This document shows positions 9,093-18,022 of a DNA stretch of 55,478 bases, piece after piece (within the stretch, counting starts at the first letter, position 1; every line of letters starts with the position of its first letter). Location: contig JBBIJX010000006.1 in NCBI GenBank assembly GCA_037445775.1, positions 1-55,478 on the forward strand. The letters run 5' to 3'. The notes under the pieces are model-generated. The model had not been told where the DNA came from and made no database searches. It saw only the letters and a program-made list of their open reading frames with translations. Origin of the DNA: JBBUX01 sp037445775. Its GTDB lineage: Bacteria; Actinomycetota; Coriobacteriia; Anaerosomatales; PHET01. The position numbers were made by a program, and so were the translations under genes.

Positions 9093-10160
9093 TCAGGGTA
9101 CCTCGTCGGCGACGAGCCGCACCAGTTGGACGCGCCTGTTCTCCTTATCGGCAACAGCAACGAGGTCGCCAAGTGTATCGACATCATTGGGGAACAGGAA
9201 CTGTCCGGGCATCGAACCCTGATCACCGAAGCGCCCCCTCACCCTCCCGTCAGGCCCGAGGGCCACAAGGGCGAACTGGAACGCGTCAGCGACAAGCAGT
9301 GAGCCATCTTCGAGCACCGCGAGCCCCCGAGGAAGACCGAACTCAGAAGGAAGCGTCGACTGCACGCTTCGGGCCGGAGTGCCCACCACCCACAGCACTT
9401 CGCCATCGAAGTTGAACGCCTGGACCCGCGAATGGTTCGAATCCGACACGTAGACGACTCCGTCCCCCGCAGCAATCCCGTTCGGCCGGTTCAGCCCTCC
9501 CGGCTCGATGCCCGGTCGTCCGAACTGCCGCTTGTAGCGCCCGTCTCTGTTGAAGACGAAGACCTGGTAAGCGTCTGTGGCAAACACCTCATCGCCACGT
9601 ACGTGGACATCGGTGACCGCGATGCCCCTTCCGTCCGCACCCGAGCTTCCGCGGCCCACCGGCGCCCGGTTCTCCGGGAAGGCTCGAACGAACTCGCCGT
9701 CCTCGGAGAAGACTTGGATCTGGTCGTTTCGAAAGTCCGCCACATAGACCGCGCCGTCGTCGCCGACGTCTATACCGACTGGGAAGTTCATCAGGCCGGG
9801 CCTCCACGTCGACGCCCCGCCGGGTAGCGGCTTCGCCACACCCAGCCCCCCGAACTCAAAGAGGAAACGACCGCGTTCGTCGAAGACGCAGACGCGGTTG
9901 TGTTCGGCATCCGTCACATAGACTCGCCCCCCCTTGCCGAATGCGACGCCCATAGGTCGTCCAAACAGGGGGTTAGCCCCGGTTCCAGGTCCGTCGATGA
10001 CGATGAGCGGCCTGATGCCTTGCTGCGTCGCGAACATGTCGTCACCGGGACCAAGGACCCTGTGCAGCAGCACGGCAAGTATCGCTGCCGCGGCGACGAG
10101 GAGAACAGCGAACCCGATGAGCGCGCCACGCTCGATGCGCAACCGATCCTCAGCCCTCAC
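9093..10160 (-). CDS. membrane-anchored NHL-repeat beta-propeller protein
   Basis: 355 residues: a single hydrophobic helix at about 13-35 anchors the protein. The rest is a run of about six NHL repeats (G.V/IAVGDGxVYVxDxxxxRVQxFxxxG pattern), for example VYVTDAEHNRV, VYVADFRNDQIQVF and VYVSDSNHSRVQAF. NHL propellers are non-enzymatic or protein-binding scaffolds in most bacteria; no catalytic residues are evident. The GTG start overlaps the stop of the TPR gene (GTGA), so it is coupled to it. Together with the TPR protein it may assemble or secrete the neighbouring cytochromes; that role is inference from context. Confidence 0.88.
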   Translation of the reverse strand: MRAEDRLRIERGALIGFAVLLVAAAAILAVLLHRVLGPGDDMFATQQGIRPLIVIDGPGTGANPLFGRPMGVAFGKGGRVYVTDAEHNRVCVFDERGRFLFEFGGLGVAKPLPGGASTWRPGLMNFPVGIDVGDDGAVYVADFRNDQIQVFSEDGEFVRAFPENRAPVGRGSSGADGRGIAVTDVHVRGDEVFATDAYQVFVFNRDGRYKRQFGRPGIEPGGLNRPNGIAAGDGVVYVSDSNHSRVQAFNFDGEVLWVVGTPARSVQSTLPSEFGLPRGLAVLEDGSLLVADAFQFALVALGPDGRVRGRFGDQGSMPGQFLFPNDVDTLGDLVAVADKENRRVQLVRLVADEVP

Positions 10161-10816
10161 TCGGGACCACCGACGCGGTCAAGCCCCTCGCGCGCTTCTG
10201 TGAGACTCGGATCACGTTCCAGCGCGTTCCAGTAGGCACGCGCGGCCGCGCGGCGATCACCGGCCCTCTCCAGGCCGAGACCAAGCAGGTACTGGAGGTC
10301 CGCTAGTGCGGGGTTGGCTTCGGCGGCTGGCTTCACGGCAACGAGCAGAGACCGAAACTGTCCGCGCGAAGCATAAAGCTCACCTAGAGCCTTAGCTGTC
10401 TGCGCGTGGGTTGGCTCGATCTCGAGCACGGTCCAGTAGACCTCTTCGGCCTTGACAGGCTTCCCCATCTCGAGCAGAACCGATGCCTCGTGGTAGAGAG
10501 CCGGCACGTTTCTAGGATCGAGCGCGAGCGCACGCTGGAATGCTTCGAGGGCCTTGTCAAGCAAGCCCCGCTTCCGAAACTCAAAGCCGAGTTCAACGAG
10601 GACCGCTGGATCCTTCGTATCTCGCGCCTGCGCTTCGAGAAGCTCAGTCACGACGTTCGGACCCGAGGTGCTTGGCTGCAGACTCACCCGTATGAGCAGC
10701 GCGGACAGTATCAGGACGAGTGCGAGCAAGATGATGACGAAGAGTCCGAGCCACACCGATACGTGCGAGACGGCCACCGGCGGCTCGGCCTTCTGTGCGG
10801 GACCTGGGCCTGTCAT
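10157..10816 (-). CDS. membrane-anchored TPR protein
   Basis: 219 residues from the ATG at 10816, which has a GAGG ribosome-binding site seven bases upstream; the open frame extends further upstream into the preceding gene but that part is arginine-rich out-of-frame sequence. One transmembrane helix (about residues 20-45) is followed by TPR-like helical repeats (DPAVLVELGFEFRKRG, ALDPRNVPALYHEAS, IEPTHAQTAKALGELY). TPRs mediate protein-protein contacts. It lies 34 bases after the Wzy-like gene and overlaps the NHL gene by four bases, linking polysaccharide and cytochrome genes in one transcript. Confidence 0.85.
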   Translation of the reverse strand: MTGPGPAQKAEPPVAVSHVSVWLGLFVIILLALVLILSALLIRVSLQPSTSGPNVVTELLEAQARDTKDPAVLVELGFEFRKRGLLDKALEAFQRALALDPRNVPALYHEASVLLEMGKPVKAEEVYWTVLEIEPTHAQTAKALGELYASRGQFRSLLVAVKPAAEANPALADLQYLLGLGLERAGDRRAAARAYWNALERDPSLTEAREGLDRVGGPE

Positions 10817-10850
10817 GTGACCGCCTCGATGCATAGCGTGACTGCCCTGT

Positions 10851-13058
10851 CTACGGGGCCGCGCCCTGCGTTGCCCCAACCGCCGCCGTCGACGGTATCC
10901 GCTGCAACTGAGAAGACGCGAACGCATCTTCCGGATTTGCTGCGAGTATCTGTTCCAGCACCTCGCGTGCCCGCCCGTAGTCACCCTGCTCTATCAGCAC
11001 GGACACGTACAGCTGCTTGGCCTCGGCGTACGCTGGGTCGAATCTGACAGCGAGCTCGAGTTCCCTTTTCGCCTCTTCGTTAAGGCCCTTTGACGCGAGG
11101 GCACGCGCCAGCTGAAGACGTATCGCGGGTCCGAAGTACTGCACTTCGACGCCCCGACGTGCAATGTCGATCGCCTTGTCGTAGTAGTCGGGTGTGAGAA
11201 TATCGCCGCCAAGATTGTACAGACTGGCCAAGAACACATAGTTGTCGTACTCGGGCGGCACGAACTCGATGGTGTCCAGAATAGCCTGTTCGGCCTTCAA
11301 GAACGAGTCACGCATGGAGGTGATCAACGCCCCGGTGTCCTGCCCCTGCGCGCTCGCCTGCTGGATCTGACCCACGAACTGAGCCGCCCGGTTCTGATAC
11401 TGCAGACCCACCTCGGCGCGGTACATGTCGTTCGACGGGCTCAGCTGTATCGCCCGTTCAAGAAAGCGAATCCGCGACTCGGTGTCGTAGGGGCCTATGC
11501 GGCCCATGAGGTAGTAGCGGTCCGCCATGAGGTAGCGGATGTTGAAGACCGAGAGCGCACCGACAACCACGATGATGGCGCTCGCAGCCGCCACACGCAA
11601 TGCGCTTCGACCTGCACGCATCGGCGCAACCTCGATCGATGTCGCGGTCGGGGCGAGCACGAGCGCCATCACGGTCCACATGATCACCGTGGTGCCCGTC
11701 ACGGAGAGCCCGAAGATGAGATGCACGACATAGCCGAGGACAGCGGCCCACAAACCCGCCTGCAGTAGCCTTGCGGCACCCATGTCTTTCGGGAACGCAA
11801 AACGAGCACCTGAGACAAGCGCGTAGCCGATCAGACCGTACATGATGAGGAAGCCGGGAATGCCAATACCCGCCATGAGCTGCAGTGGGTAATTGTGGAC
11901 GTTGTCGGCAACAGACAGGTAGCCCACCTGCTGAACGTACGCCTCGGTCTTCGTGAAGGGGAAGACCAGCCGGAAGGTATCCGCGCCGAAGCCGAAGATG
12001 GGCTCCATCCTGATGGCGTTGATGGCGGCCTGCCAGATCTGGAAGCGCGAAGCGGCGCTTCCTTCATTGAACTGGAAGATGGACGTGAAACGCGCCGCGA
12101 AGTTCAGCACCTGATTGGGGTTCGAGAGACTGCGCACGATGATGGCGATCACGGCGAGCACCGAGAGCCCCGCGAACCCCCAGTCGAGCACCTGGAGCCG
12201 AGGGCGCGCACGCCACACCGCGAAGAGGAGCGCGCATACGGCAACGAATCCGCCAATCCACGCACCGCGAGTGAACGCCGTGATCATGACCGCGCACAGC
12301 ATGAACGTAGCGACCCAGTACACGGTGCGCCAGAGTCGAGAGGACTCGGACAGCGCCATGGCAGCAGCGACGGGCAGGGCGAGGACAAGCAACCCGCCCA
12401 ACAAGTCGGGATTGCCGTACGTCGAGAAGGATCGAGTGAACTCGAAGGGCAGCGTACCCCACTGGATGAAGTCGCGACCGAAGTACTGGAGCAGCCCGTA
12501 CCACGTCACGAACATGCTCGAAAGCACGAGCGTGCGGCTGAGGGAGCGGATGCGTGAAGAGCGGTCGGCCACCTGCGAAATGAGGAAGAACACTAGCGCG
12601 TAGTTGACGAAGGACAGCCATCCTTCGAAACGCCGGTACTTTCCGAAGATCGCAGTGGGGAAGTGAATCGAGAAGAAGCTGGACACAAGCACCCATACAA
12701 GGAACGCAAGAATCAGCCAGTCGACCTTCGTGCGGCGGACTCGACCTCCATGTATGAGCATGCCTGCGCCCCATGCGCCGATAGCGATGAGCGTGGTGGC
12801 GCGCATCACGAATAGCTTCACGATGTCGAACTGGTCGAACGAGATGGGCATGCCGCCGCCGATGCCGAGGAACGTGAGGTTCCCCATAGCGACGGGCACG
12901 AGAAACAGCAGCAGGTGCAGACAGAACCATACGATCTTGGCATCCCAACGCATCGCACCGAAACCGGTGTCGCCTGCCGTCACGCCCGAGGAGGCCGCGA
13001 CGGCGGCCTTCGCGGGCGACGTCCTTGCGGACACCTGAGTGCGCTTCCTCTTGGCCAC
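10851..13058 (-). CDS. Wzy/O-antigen-ligase-like polymerase with C-terminal TPRs
   Basis: 735 residues, starting at GTG with a GGGAG site seven bases upstream. Residues about 40-480 contain roughly a dozen hydrophobic helices with a large extracytoplasmic loop, the layout of the O-antigen ligase/polymerase (Wzy_C) superfamily. Residues about 520-720 are TPR-like repeats (LERAIQLSPSNDMYRAEVGL, ELELAVRFDPAYAEAKQLYV). Such fusions polymerise or transfer lipid-linked glycans, or in some cases glycosylate proteins. It precedes the TPR-NHL-cytochrome genes and follows the initiating transferase gene by 29 bases, so it may serve both the polysaccharide locus and the cytochrome locus. Confidence 0.85.
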   Translation of the reverse strand: MAKRKRTQVSARTSPAKAAVAASSGVTAGDTGFGAMRWDAKIVWFCLHLLLFLVPVAMGNLTFLGIGGGMPISFDQFDIVKLFVMRATTLIAIGAWGAGMLIHGGRVRRTKVDWLILAFLVWVLVSSFFSIHFPTAIFGKYRRFEGWLSFVNYALVFFLISQVADRSSRIRSLSRTLVLSSMFVTWYGLLQYFGRDFIQWGTLPFEFTRSFSTYGNPDLLGGLLVLALPVAAAMALSESSRLWRTVYWVATFMLCAVMITAFTRGAWIGGFVAVCALLFAVWRARPRLQVLDWGFAGLSVLAVIAIIVRSLSNPNQVLNFAARFTSIFQFNEGSAASRFQIWQAAINAIRMEPIFGFGADTFRLVFPFTKTEAYVQQVGYLSVADNVHNYPLQLMAGIGIPGFLIMYGLIGYALVSGARFAFPKDMGAARLLQAGLWAAVLGYVVHLIFGLSVTGTTVIMWTVMALVLAPTATSIEVAPMRAGRSALRVAAASAIIVVVGALSVFNIRYLMADRYYLMGRIGPYDTESRIRFLERAIQLSPSNDMYRAEVGLQYQNRAAQFVGQIQQASAQGQDTGALITSMRDSFLKAEQAILDTIEFVPPEYDNYVFLASLYNLGGDILTPDYYDKAIDIARRGVEVQYFGPAIRLQLARALASKGLNEEAKRELELAVRFDPAYAEAKQLYVSVLIEQGDYGRAREVLEQILAANPEDAFASSQLQRIPSTAAVGATQGAAP

Positions 13059-13087
13059 GCGAGAGCTCCCTGTCTGTTGGAGCGAGC

Positions 13088-14404
13088 CTATCGGGCGCCG
13101 CGACCGGTGAGCACGACACGCACCGTCTCGACAAGAACCTGAACGTCCATTGCGAGGTTCTGATGATACATGTAGATGAGGTCGTACTTGAGCTTTCTTT
13201 CTGGAGTTGTTGCGTATCCTCCGCTGACCTGCGCAAGCCCGGTGACCCCTGGTTTGACAAAGAAGCGTTCGCGATAACCTGGGATGTTCGCGACGAACTC
13301 GTCGACGAAGAACGGCCGCTCAGGCCTCGGTCCAACGAAGCTCATCTCGCCCTTGAGGATGTTGATGAGCTGCGGCAGCTCGTCGATCCGGTATCGCCGC
13401 AGGATGCGGCCCAAAGGCGTGATGCGCGGGTCGTCCTCTTCGGCAAGCACCGGTCCTGACTTCGCCTCAGCGTCCTTGACCATGGTGCGGAACTTCAGGC
13501 AGTGGAACAGCTTCATGTCCTTGCCCACGCGTTCCTGAGAGAACAGCACCGGCGCACCCATGGTGACGAGGATCGCGAGCGCGGCCAGCAGCAGGACGGG
13601 GCTCAGCAGGACGATGAGCACCAGCGCGCCGAAGAAGTCGAGCGCTCCCTTCGCGGTGTTGTAGTAGGGCGGAACGGTGGGGCGCGTGATCTCCATGAGC
13701 GGGATGTCGCCCACTTGCGAGTCGACGGTGCCGATGAAGATCTCGTAGAGCTCAGGCACGACATCGACTCGCACAGATGACTCTTCGGCGAGCGCAAGGC
13801 TCTCGACGAGCTCGCGCAGGTTCACAGGGCTCACGACGATGACGCGGTCGACGCGCTCGGCCGCGACGACGTCGGTGAGGTCAACGGCATCGCCGGCAAG
13901 GATCCCCACCACACGATATCCCCAGCGCTCGCGGTGCGTGAGTTCGGCAGCGAGTTCCTCGGCGGGCGCGGTGTCACCCACGAGGAGCACGCGCTGCTCG
14001 GGCCATGCGATGCCGCCGAAGCGCAGGAACACGATGCGCCAGCCGGTCATGAGGCCGGTCACGAGGAGCCAGGAGATCACGATGACCAGACGAGAGAAGG
14101 CGAAGAACTGCGCGCCGGCGAAGAAGAAGATCGCCGTCATCACGACAGTTGCGAGCGTGGCCGCGGCGAACGTGGCGCGCACGACCGCCCACGGCGTCTC
14201 GGTGCGCTCCGGTTCGTAGAGACCGTATATGTGCGCGGCCGCTAGGTACACGGCGGTGATCACTGGGGCAAGCGCGATGTAGGGCGCGAAGTTGAACTGG
14301 GGCAGCGAGCCGCTGAATCGGATGAGGAACGCCGCGACGATGCCTGCGTTCACGAAGAACGCGTCAAGCAGGAGCGAGAGTGCGATGAACGAGCGGCGAG
14401 ACAC
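13088..14404 (-). CDS. polyprenyl-phosphate sugar-1-phosphate transferase (initiating)
   Basis: 438 residues. The N-terminal half has four or five transmembrane helices followed by a Rossmann-like CoA-binding-type domain. A further helix near 240-265 leads into the catalytic bacterial sugar transferase domain, with KFRTM, DELPQ and GPRPE signatures at about 300-355. This family (WbaP/EpsE/CpsE-like) transfers hexose-1-phosphate from a nucleotide sugar to undecaprenyl phosphate to start a repeat unit at the cytoplasmic face. The GTG start abuts the TAG of the upstream glycosyltransferase. The sugar used cannot be told from sequence; galU product UDP-glucose or a derivative is plausible. Confidence 0.92.
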   Translation of the reverse strand: MSRRSFIALSLLLDAFFVNAGIVAAFLIRFSGSLPQFNFAPYIALAPVITAVYLAAAHIYGLYEPERTETPWAVVRATFAAATLATVVMTAIFFFAGAQFFAFSRLVIVISWLLVTGLMTGWRIVFLRFGGIAWPEQRVLLVGDTAPAEELAAELTHRERWGYRVVGILAGDAVDLTDVVAAERVDRVIVVSPVNLRELVESLALAEESSVRVDVVPELYEIFIGTVDSQVGDIPLMEITRPTVPPYYNTAKGALDFFGALVLIVLLSPVLLLAALAILVTMGAPVLFSQERVGKDMKLFHCLKFRTMVKDAEAKSGPVLAEEDDPRITPLGRILRRYRIDELPQLINILKGEMSFVGPRPERPFFVDEFVANIPGYRERFFVKPGVTGLAQVSGGYATTPERKLKYDLIYMYHQNLAMDVQVLVETVRVVLTGRGAR

Positions 14405-15559
14405 CTACGACCTCCGCCGCTCGTGCAGTGCGATCGCTTCGCGGTAGACGTCTAGCGTCTGCTCGGTCATGCGCGGGATCGAGAACTCCGCGTGTGCGCG
14501 GTCGCGAGCCTGGACAGCGAGTCGAGTCCGGAGCTCGTCGTCGGTGAGGATGCGATTGAGCGCGTCGGCGAGACCGGCGACGTCGCCCGGCTCCACCGTG
14601 AGGCCCGTGACGCCGTCGAGGTTCGCGAAGGGCACGCCGGTGGTGAGCCGGGTCGAGATGACGGGTGTCCCGGCGGCGTGCGCCTCGATCTGGACGAGAC
14701 CGAACGCTTCGGAGCGCGCAACCGACGGAAGACAGAAGACGTCGGCGGCGTGGTACCACGCCACGAGCTCGTCGTCGGGCTGAGGACCCAGGAAGGTGAT
14801 CCGTCCCGCGCTACCGTTCGCCGCAGCGATCTCGCGCAGTTCGCCTTCGAGCGGGCCGCGGCCGATCATGACGAGTTCCGCATCAATGTTCGCCATCGCG
14901 CGGACGAGCACGTCGGCGCCCTTGTAGTAGATGAGGCGTCCCACGAAGAGCACGATCTTGCGCCCTTCGCGTGCCGCCTTCAGCGCCGCCGCGCGCGCGA
15001 TCACCTGGGGGGTCGCCTCGTAGCGTTCGGTATGGATGCCGAAGGGCACCACGCGGCACTTGTGTGCGCGCGGCGCGAGGTACTCGCTGTGCTCCACCAT
15101 GTTGGGCGAGGAGGCGATGATGAGGTCGACCTCATCGAGCACACGGTTGAGGTAGCGATGGTAGAGCGCAAGGCCCATCTTCTGGCGCACGATGTCGCTG
15201 TGGTAGGTGAGCACGGTTGGAACGCCGGTCTTCGACCAGAGCCACGACACCTCGCCCCATGGGTAGGGGAAATGCAGGTGAAAGACGTCCGGCCTGCGTT
15301 CAGGATCCCGCGCCTCGTCGCGCAGCTGCGCGTTCATACCACGGGCGATGGGGGTCGAGGCCGCCGAGAAGTAGCGCTGGAGACGCATCACGTGAACGCC
15401 GTTGATATCCTCTTCGGCGTCCTTGGGGGCCTCGTTCGAGACGATCGCGCGCACGGTCGCGCCGTCGCGCGCGGCGAGCGACTCGGCCAAGTCGCGCATG
15501 TGGAATTCGATACCCCCAAGATGCGGCGGGTAGTACTTGTTGACCATCGTGACGCGCAA
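14405..15559 (-). CDS. GT4 glycosyltransferase
   Basis: 384 residues if translation begins at TTG 15559, chosen because a GGAG site sits six bases upstream and the N-terminus then reads MRVTMVNKYYPPHLGG, typical of this family; an ATG four codons later lacks a good site. The fold is GT-B: an N-terminal acceptor domain with the glycine-rich HLGGIEFHMRDLA loop, and a C-terminal donor-binding domain with VGRLIYYKGADVL and the EX7E element (EAFGLVQIE) near residue 300. It is a retaining cytoplasmic transferase that adds one sugar to a lipid-linked intermediate. It is contiguous with the initiating transferase gene. Confidence 0.88.
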   Translation of the reverse strand: MRVTMVNKYYPPHLGGIEFHMRDLAESLAARDGATVRAIVSNEAPKDAEEDINGVHVMRLQRYFSAASTPIARGMNAQLRDEARDPERRPDVFHLHFPYPWGEVSWLWSKTGVPTVLTYHSDIVRQKMGLALYHRYLNRVLDEVDLIIASSPNMVEHSEYLAPRAHKCRVVPFGIHTERYEATPQVIARAAALKAAREGRKIVLFVGRLIYYKGADVLVRAMANIDAELVMIGRGPLEGELREIAAANGSAGRITFLGPQPDDELVAWYHAADVFCLPSVARSEAFGLVQIEAHAAGTPVISTRLTTGVPFANLDGVTGLTVEPGDVAGLADALNRILTDDELRTRLAVQARDRAHAEFSIPRMTEQTLDVYREAIALHERRRS

Positions 15560-15642
15560 CTGCGGCTCCCGGTTTCGGGGGCGTACCGCGTATAGGGTAG
15601 CGTGTCGTGACGGTTTTGGGTGGAGAGAGCGTGGAGGGCGCG

Positions 15643-16104
15643 TCAGTCGTCGGACCGGGAGCGTCCGTACGGCCCGCGGCCTTCGGCGGCGACGAAGCCG
15701 GTCTCGGCGATGAGCTCGGGGTGCGCCGCGAACAGGCGCATCAGGCGGTCCGCGGTCTTGCTCTGCGCGTAGAGGCCGCGCTCCCAACGCCCGACCGTCG
15801 AGGAGCTCACGCCGAGAAGGTCCTCGAGTCCGGCCTGTGTGAGGCCCAACGCGAGGCGGAGTTCACGGATCTCGGGGCCGGAGAGGAGGTCTTGGTCGGC
15901 GCGCGCCATGGCTGATGCCGCCTCGCCGAGCTGTCGGGGCTGATCGCCGAAGAAGAAGGATTCGCCACACGCAGTGCAGCGCTCGTACTCGAAGTCAGCA
16001 ACGGCATAGGTCCGTTCGGCGGCTTCGACCTCAACCGGGTCAGTCGTGCGCTCGATCGCCTCGGCGCCGCATATGGGACACCGCTTCCCCACGGTCCGAC
16101 TCAC
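15643..16104 (-). CDS. mqsA: MqsA-like antitoxin, YgiT zinc finger plus HTH (module 1)
   Basis: 153 residues. The N-terminus has a four-cysteine zinc site (CPIC and CTAC), followed from about residue 75 by an XRE/MqsA helix-turn-helix (LALGLTQAGLEDLLGVSSST, then VGRWERG). The C-terminal tail ends in AAEGRGPYGR, shared with the second copy at 18.0 kb. MqsA antitoxins bind MqsR through the zinc domain and repress their own promoter through the HTH. The gene follows the toxin gene by 12 bases, the toxin-first order typical of mqsRA. Identification rests on domain order and partner; exact subfamily is uncertain. Confidence 0.85.
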   Translation of the reverse strand: MSRTVGKRCPICGAEAIERTTDPVEVEAAERTYAVADFEYERCTACGESFFFGDQPRQLGEAASAMARADQDLLSGPEIRELRLALGLTQAGLEDLLGVSSSTVGRWERGLYAQSKTADRLMRLFAAHPELIAETGFVAAEGRGPYGRSRSDD

Positions 16105-16116
16105 GATGACACCTCC

Positions 16117-16452
16117 TCAATGTGCCTCGCCATCCCTGCAGAAGGACAGGAGGACGGGCTCGCGTCCGTCGTCTGCGACGGTGAACTTCACGTACAGCCG
16201 ATACCCGCAGCACCACGGTCGATACACGTCCAACCACTGCCCCGGCATGGCGCGATGCGGTTGACTCTTGTGGAAGTCGGCCAGGGTGAGCGACTCGATG
16301 CAGGGGAGTACGCAAGACTCAAGTCGGGGCCTCCGATGTAGGTACCGCCGCACGCGGTTCGGCGTTACGTAGTTCCCGGACCGGAAAGCGCACTTGACCC
16401 GGTCCAAGTCGTAGTGCGGCTCCCACTTCTCATCGCAACCACCTGCGGACAC
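16117..16452 (-). CDS. mqsR: MqsR-like toxin (module 1)
   Basis: 111 residues from GTG 16452 with a GGGGAG-type site upstream. The pattern matches MqsR: HYDLDRVK near the N-terminus, a central basic stretch, DFHKSQ around residue 58, the LDVYRP and LYVKFTV strands, and a terminal VLLSFCRDGEAH. MqsR is a RelE-fold, ribosome-independent mRNA interferase. Relative to the typical ~98 residues it is slightly longer, with extra cysteines. Its partner antitoxin follows immediately, and promoter-like sequences precede it. A second, related 111-residue toxin lies at 18.5-18.8 kb. Confidence 0.83.
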   Translation of the reverse strand: MSAGGCDEKWEPHYDLDRVKCAFRSGNYVTPNRVRRYLHRRPRLESCVLPCIESLTLADFHKSQPHRAMPGQWLDVYRPWCCGYRLYVKFTVADDGREPVLLSFCRDGEAH

Positions 16453-16523
16453 ACTGCTCCCCTCCCCGTAGTGCGAGAGGGGACTCGCGAGTCAAATATA
16501 GCTCAAATCCCTATTTCGTGCAA
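16453..16523 (-). promoter_or_regulatory. promoter and operator of mqsRA module 1
   Basis: Minus strand TTGCAC (16518-16523), 17-base spacer, TATATT (16495-16500). Directly downstream is the perfect palindrome GACTCGCGAGTC (16482-16493) and an overlapping GCGAG-N6-CTCGC inverted repeat, where an autorepressing MqsA could bind. The block from the start codon through the inverted repeat is nearly identical to that of module 2 (18841-18880). Confidence 0.65.
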
Positions 16524-16541
16524 GCGCGCTGTGGCTGCGCC

Positions 16542-17939
16542 CTACTCCCCCGTCGCCAGCGCGCGGCCTTCGGCGAGCAGGTCGTCGACGACGCCGGCCG
16601 AGGGCGCCTCGGCATAGACGCGCACGAGCGGCTCGGTACCGGAGGTGCGCAGAAGGAGCCACGCGTCGTCGGGAAGGAAGAACTTCACGCCGTCGGCGTG
16701 CGAGACGTCGCGGACCTCGAGACCCGCGAGTTCGGCGGGCGCGAGCGTCGGCATCTCGGCGCGGAACGCGGCCATGCGCGCAGGGGCCAGGCGCAGATCG
16801 CTGCGGCCGTACTCCATGGGACCGGTCACCGCGATGAGGTCGGCGACGAGCTCGTCGAGTGTGCGCCCGCGCTGCCCCATCATCTCGGCGAGCATGAGCG
16901 CCATGAGGAGCGCGTCGCGCTCGCGCACGTGCGCCGGGATGCCGATGCCGCCGGACTCCTCGCCTCCGATGAGCACGTCGCCTCTGAGCATCTCGTCATA
17001 GATCCACTTGAAACCCACCGGCGTCGTGACGACCTCGCTTCCCAGGTGAAGGCCCAGGCGATCGACGAGCACCGAAGTCGAGACCGTCTTGATGATGCGG
17101 CCCGTCATGTCCTTGTCCTCGACGAGATGGCGTGCGACGAGCGCGATGATGCGGTGCGGGTTCACGAAGGCGCCATTGCGGTCGATGGCGCCGATGCGGT
17201 CCGCGTCGCCGTCGGTGATGAAGGCGGCGTCGAGGCCTTGGGTGCGCACGAGTTCGGCGGCTTCGTCGATGTGCGGCGGGATGGGCTCGGGGTGTAGCCC
17301 GCCGAAGCCCGGGTTGCGCTCGCCGTGGATCTCGGTGACCTCCATGCCGAACGAGCGGAGCAGCTCCGCGAGGTAGGTCTGGCCGGCTCCGTAGAGCGGG
17401 TCGACGGCCACGCGGAGCTTCGTCGCCGCGATCGCGTCGGCATCGACGAACGCGCGCAACCCCTCGAGGTACGGACCCACGAGGTCGACGGCCTCGTAGT
17501 CGCCCCGCGCGGAGGGGGCCTCGGACGCGAGCGCGGCCTCGACGCGGTCAGTGAACGCGACCGGCGATGCGCCGCCGTCGGTCATGCGGATCTTGAAGCC
17601 GGAGTACGGCGCCGGGTTGTGGCTCGCGGTGAGGATCACGCCGCCCACGGCCGCGTCGTCGTGCGCGACGGACCAGCAGAGTCCCGGCGTTGGGATGTAG
17701 CGGTCGCTCACGAGCACGCGCAGGCCGTGCGAGGCGAGCACCTCGGCTGCCGCGCGTGCGAACGCCTCCCCCTCGAAGCGGGTGTCGTAGCCCACGAGAA
17801 TGGTGCCTCCGGGGTGTTCGGCAGCGAAGACGCGACCGGTGGCGTCCGCCACGCGCCGGAGGTTCTCGTAGGTGAAATCGTCGCCGATGATGGCGCGCCA
17901 GCCGTCGGTGCCGAAGCGGATGGGGGTGGGGGCGGGCAT
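16542..17939 (-). CDS. phosphoglucomutase/phosphomannomutase family protein
   Basis: 465 residues from ATG 17939 (GGAG seven bases upstream; the longer open frame upstream is not used). Alpha-D-phosphohexomutase features are all present: FGTDGWR near the start, the phosphoserine loop TASHNP (Ser about 106), the metal loop DGDADR, the sugar-binding GGEESGG, and the phosphate-binding RTSGTEP near residue 440. It interconverts hexose 6- and 1-phosphates in the cytoplasm, supplying glucose-1-phosphate or mannose-1-phosphate to galU, rmlA, rfbF and manC products encoded in this window. It lies between two mqsRA modules. Confidence 0.92.
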   Translation of the reverse strand: MPAPTPIRFGTDGWRAIIGDDFTYENLRRVADATGRVFAAEHPGGTILVGYDTRFEGEAFARAAAEVLASHGLRVLVSDRYIPTPGLCWSVAHDDAAVGGVILTASHNPAPYSGFKIRMTDGGASPVAFTDRVEAALASEAPSARGDYEAVDLVGPYLEGLRAFVDADAIAATKLRVAVDPLYGAGQTYLAELLRSFGMEVTEIHGERNPGFGGLHPEPIPPHIDEAAELVRTQGLDAAFITDGDADRIGAIDRNGAFVNPHRIIALVARHLVEDKDMTGRIIKTVSTSVLVDRLGLHLGSEVVTTPVGFKWIYDEMLRGDVLIGGEESGGIGIPAHVRERDALLMALMLAEMMGQRGRTLDELVADLIAVTGPMEYGRSDLRLAPARMAAFRAEMPTLAPAELAGLEVRDVSHADGVKFFLPDDAWLLLRTSGTEPLVRVYAEAPSAGVVDDLLAEGRALATGE

Positions 17940-17993
17940 GGGAGGGCTCCTTCGGGTGCGGTGCGAATACAGGGATTGTCCCACAGGGACGGT

Positions 17994-18012
17994 CGCGCCA
18001 TGCAACGGCGCG
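17994..18012 (-). terminator. hairpin between mqsRA module 2 and the phosphohexomutase
   Basis: Six-base perfect stem CGCGCC/GGCGCG with a seven-base loop, eleven bases after the second antitoxin stop. No U tract follows, so it may be a weak or Rho-assisted terminator, or a processing site. A possible promoter for the mutase (GACCGT, 17 bases, TGTATT) lies just after it. Confidence 0.3.
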
Positions 18013-18022
18013 GGCGGCTCGG

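Noticed and set aside
12064..13335. 423-codon minus-strand frame over the Wzy-like gene and the end of the transferase gene
   Set aside because: Out-of-frame shadow; the 735-residue frame has coherent membrane helices and TPRs, while this one is Arg- and His-rich without structure.
14492..15595. 367-codon plus-strand frame
   Set aside because: Antisense to the GT4 gene, which has clear GT-B motifs; no recognisable product.
15560..15642. Promoter upstream of the GT4 gene at 15.5 kb
   Set aside because: A TATACG-like -10 exists on the minus strand but no acceptable -35; the gene could be read from the mqsRA promoter or from a weak local one, so no feature is claimed.
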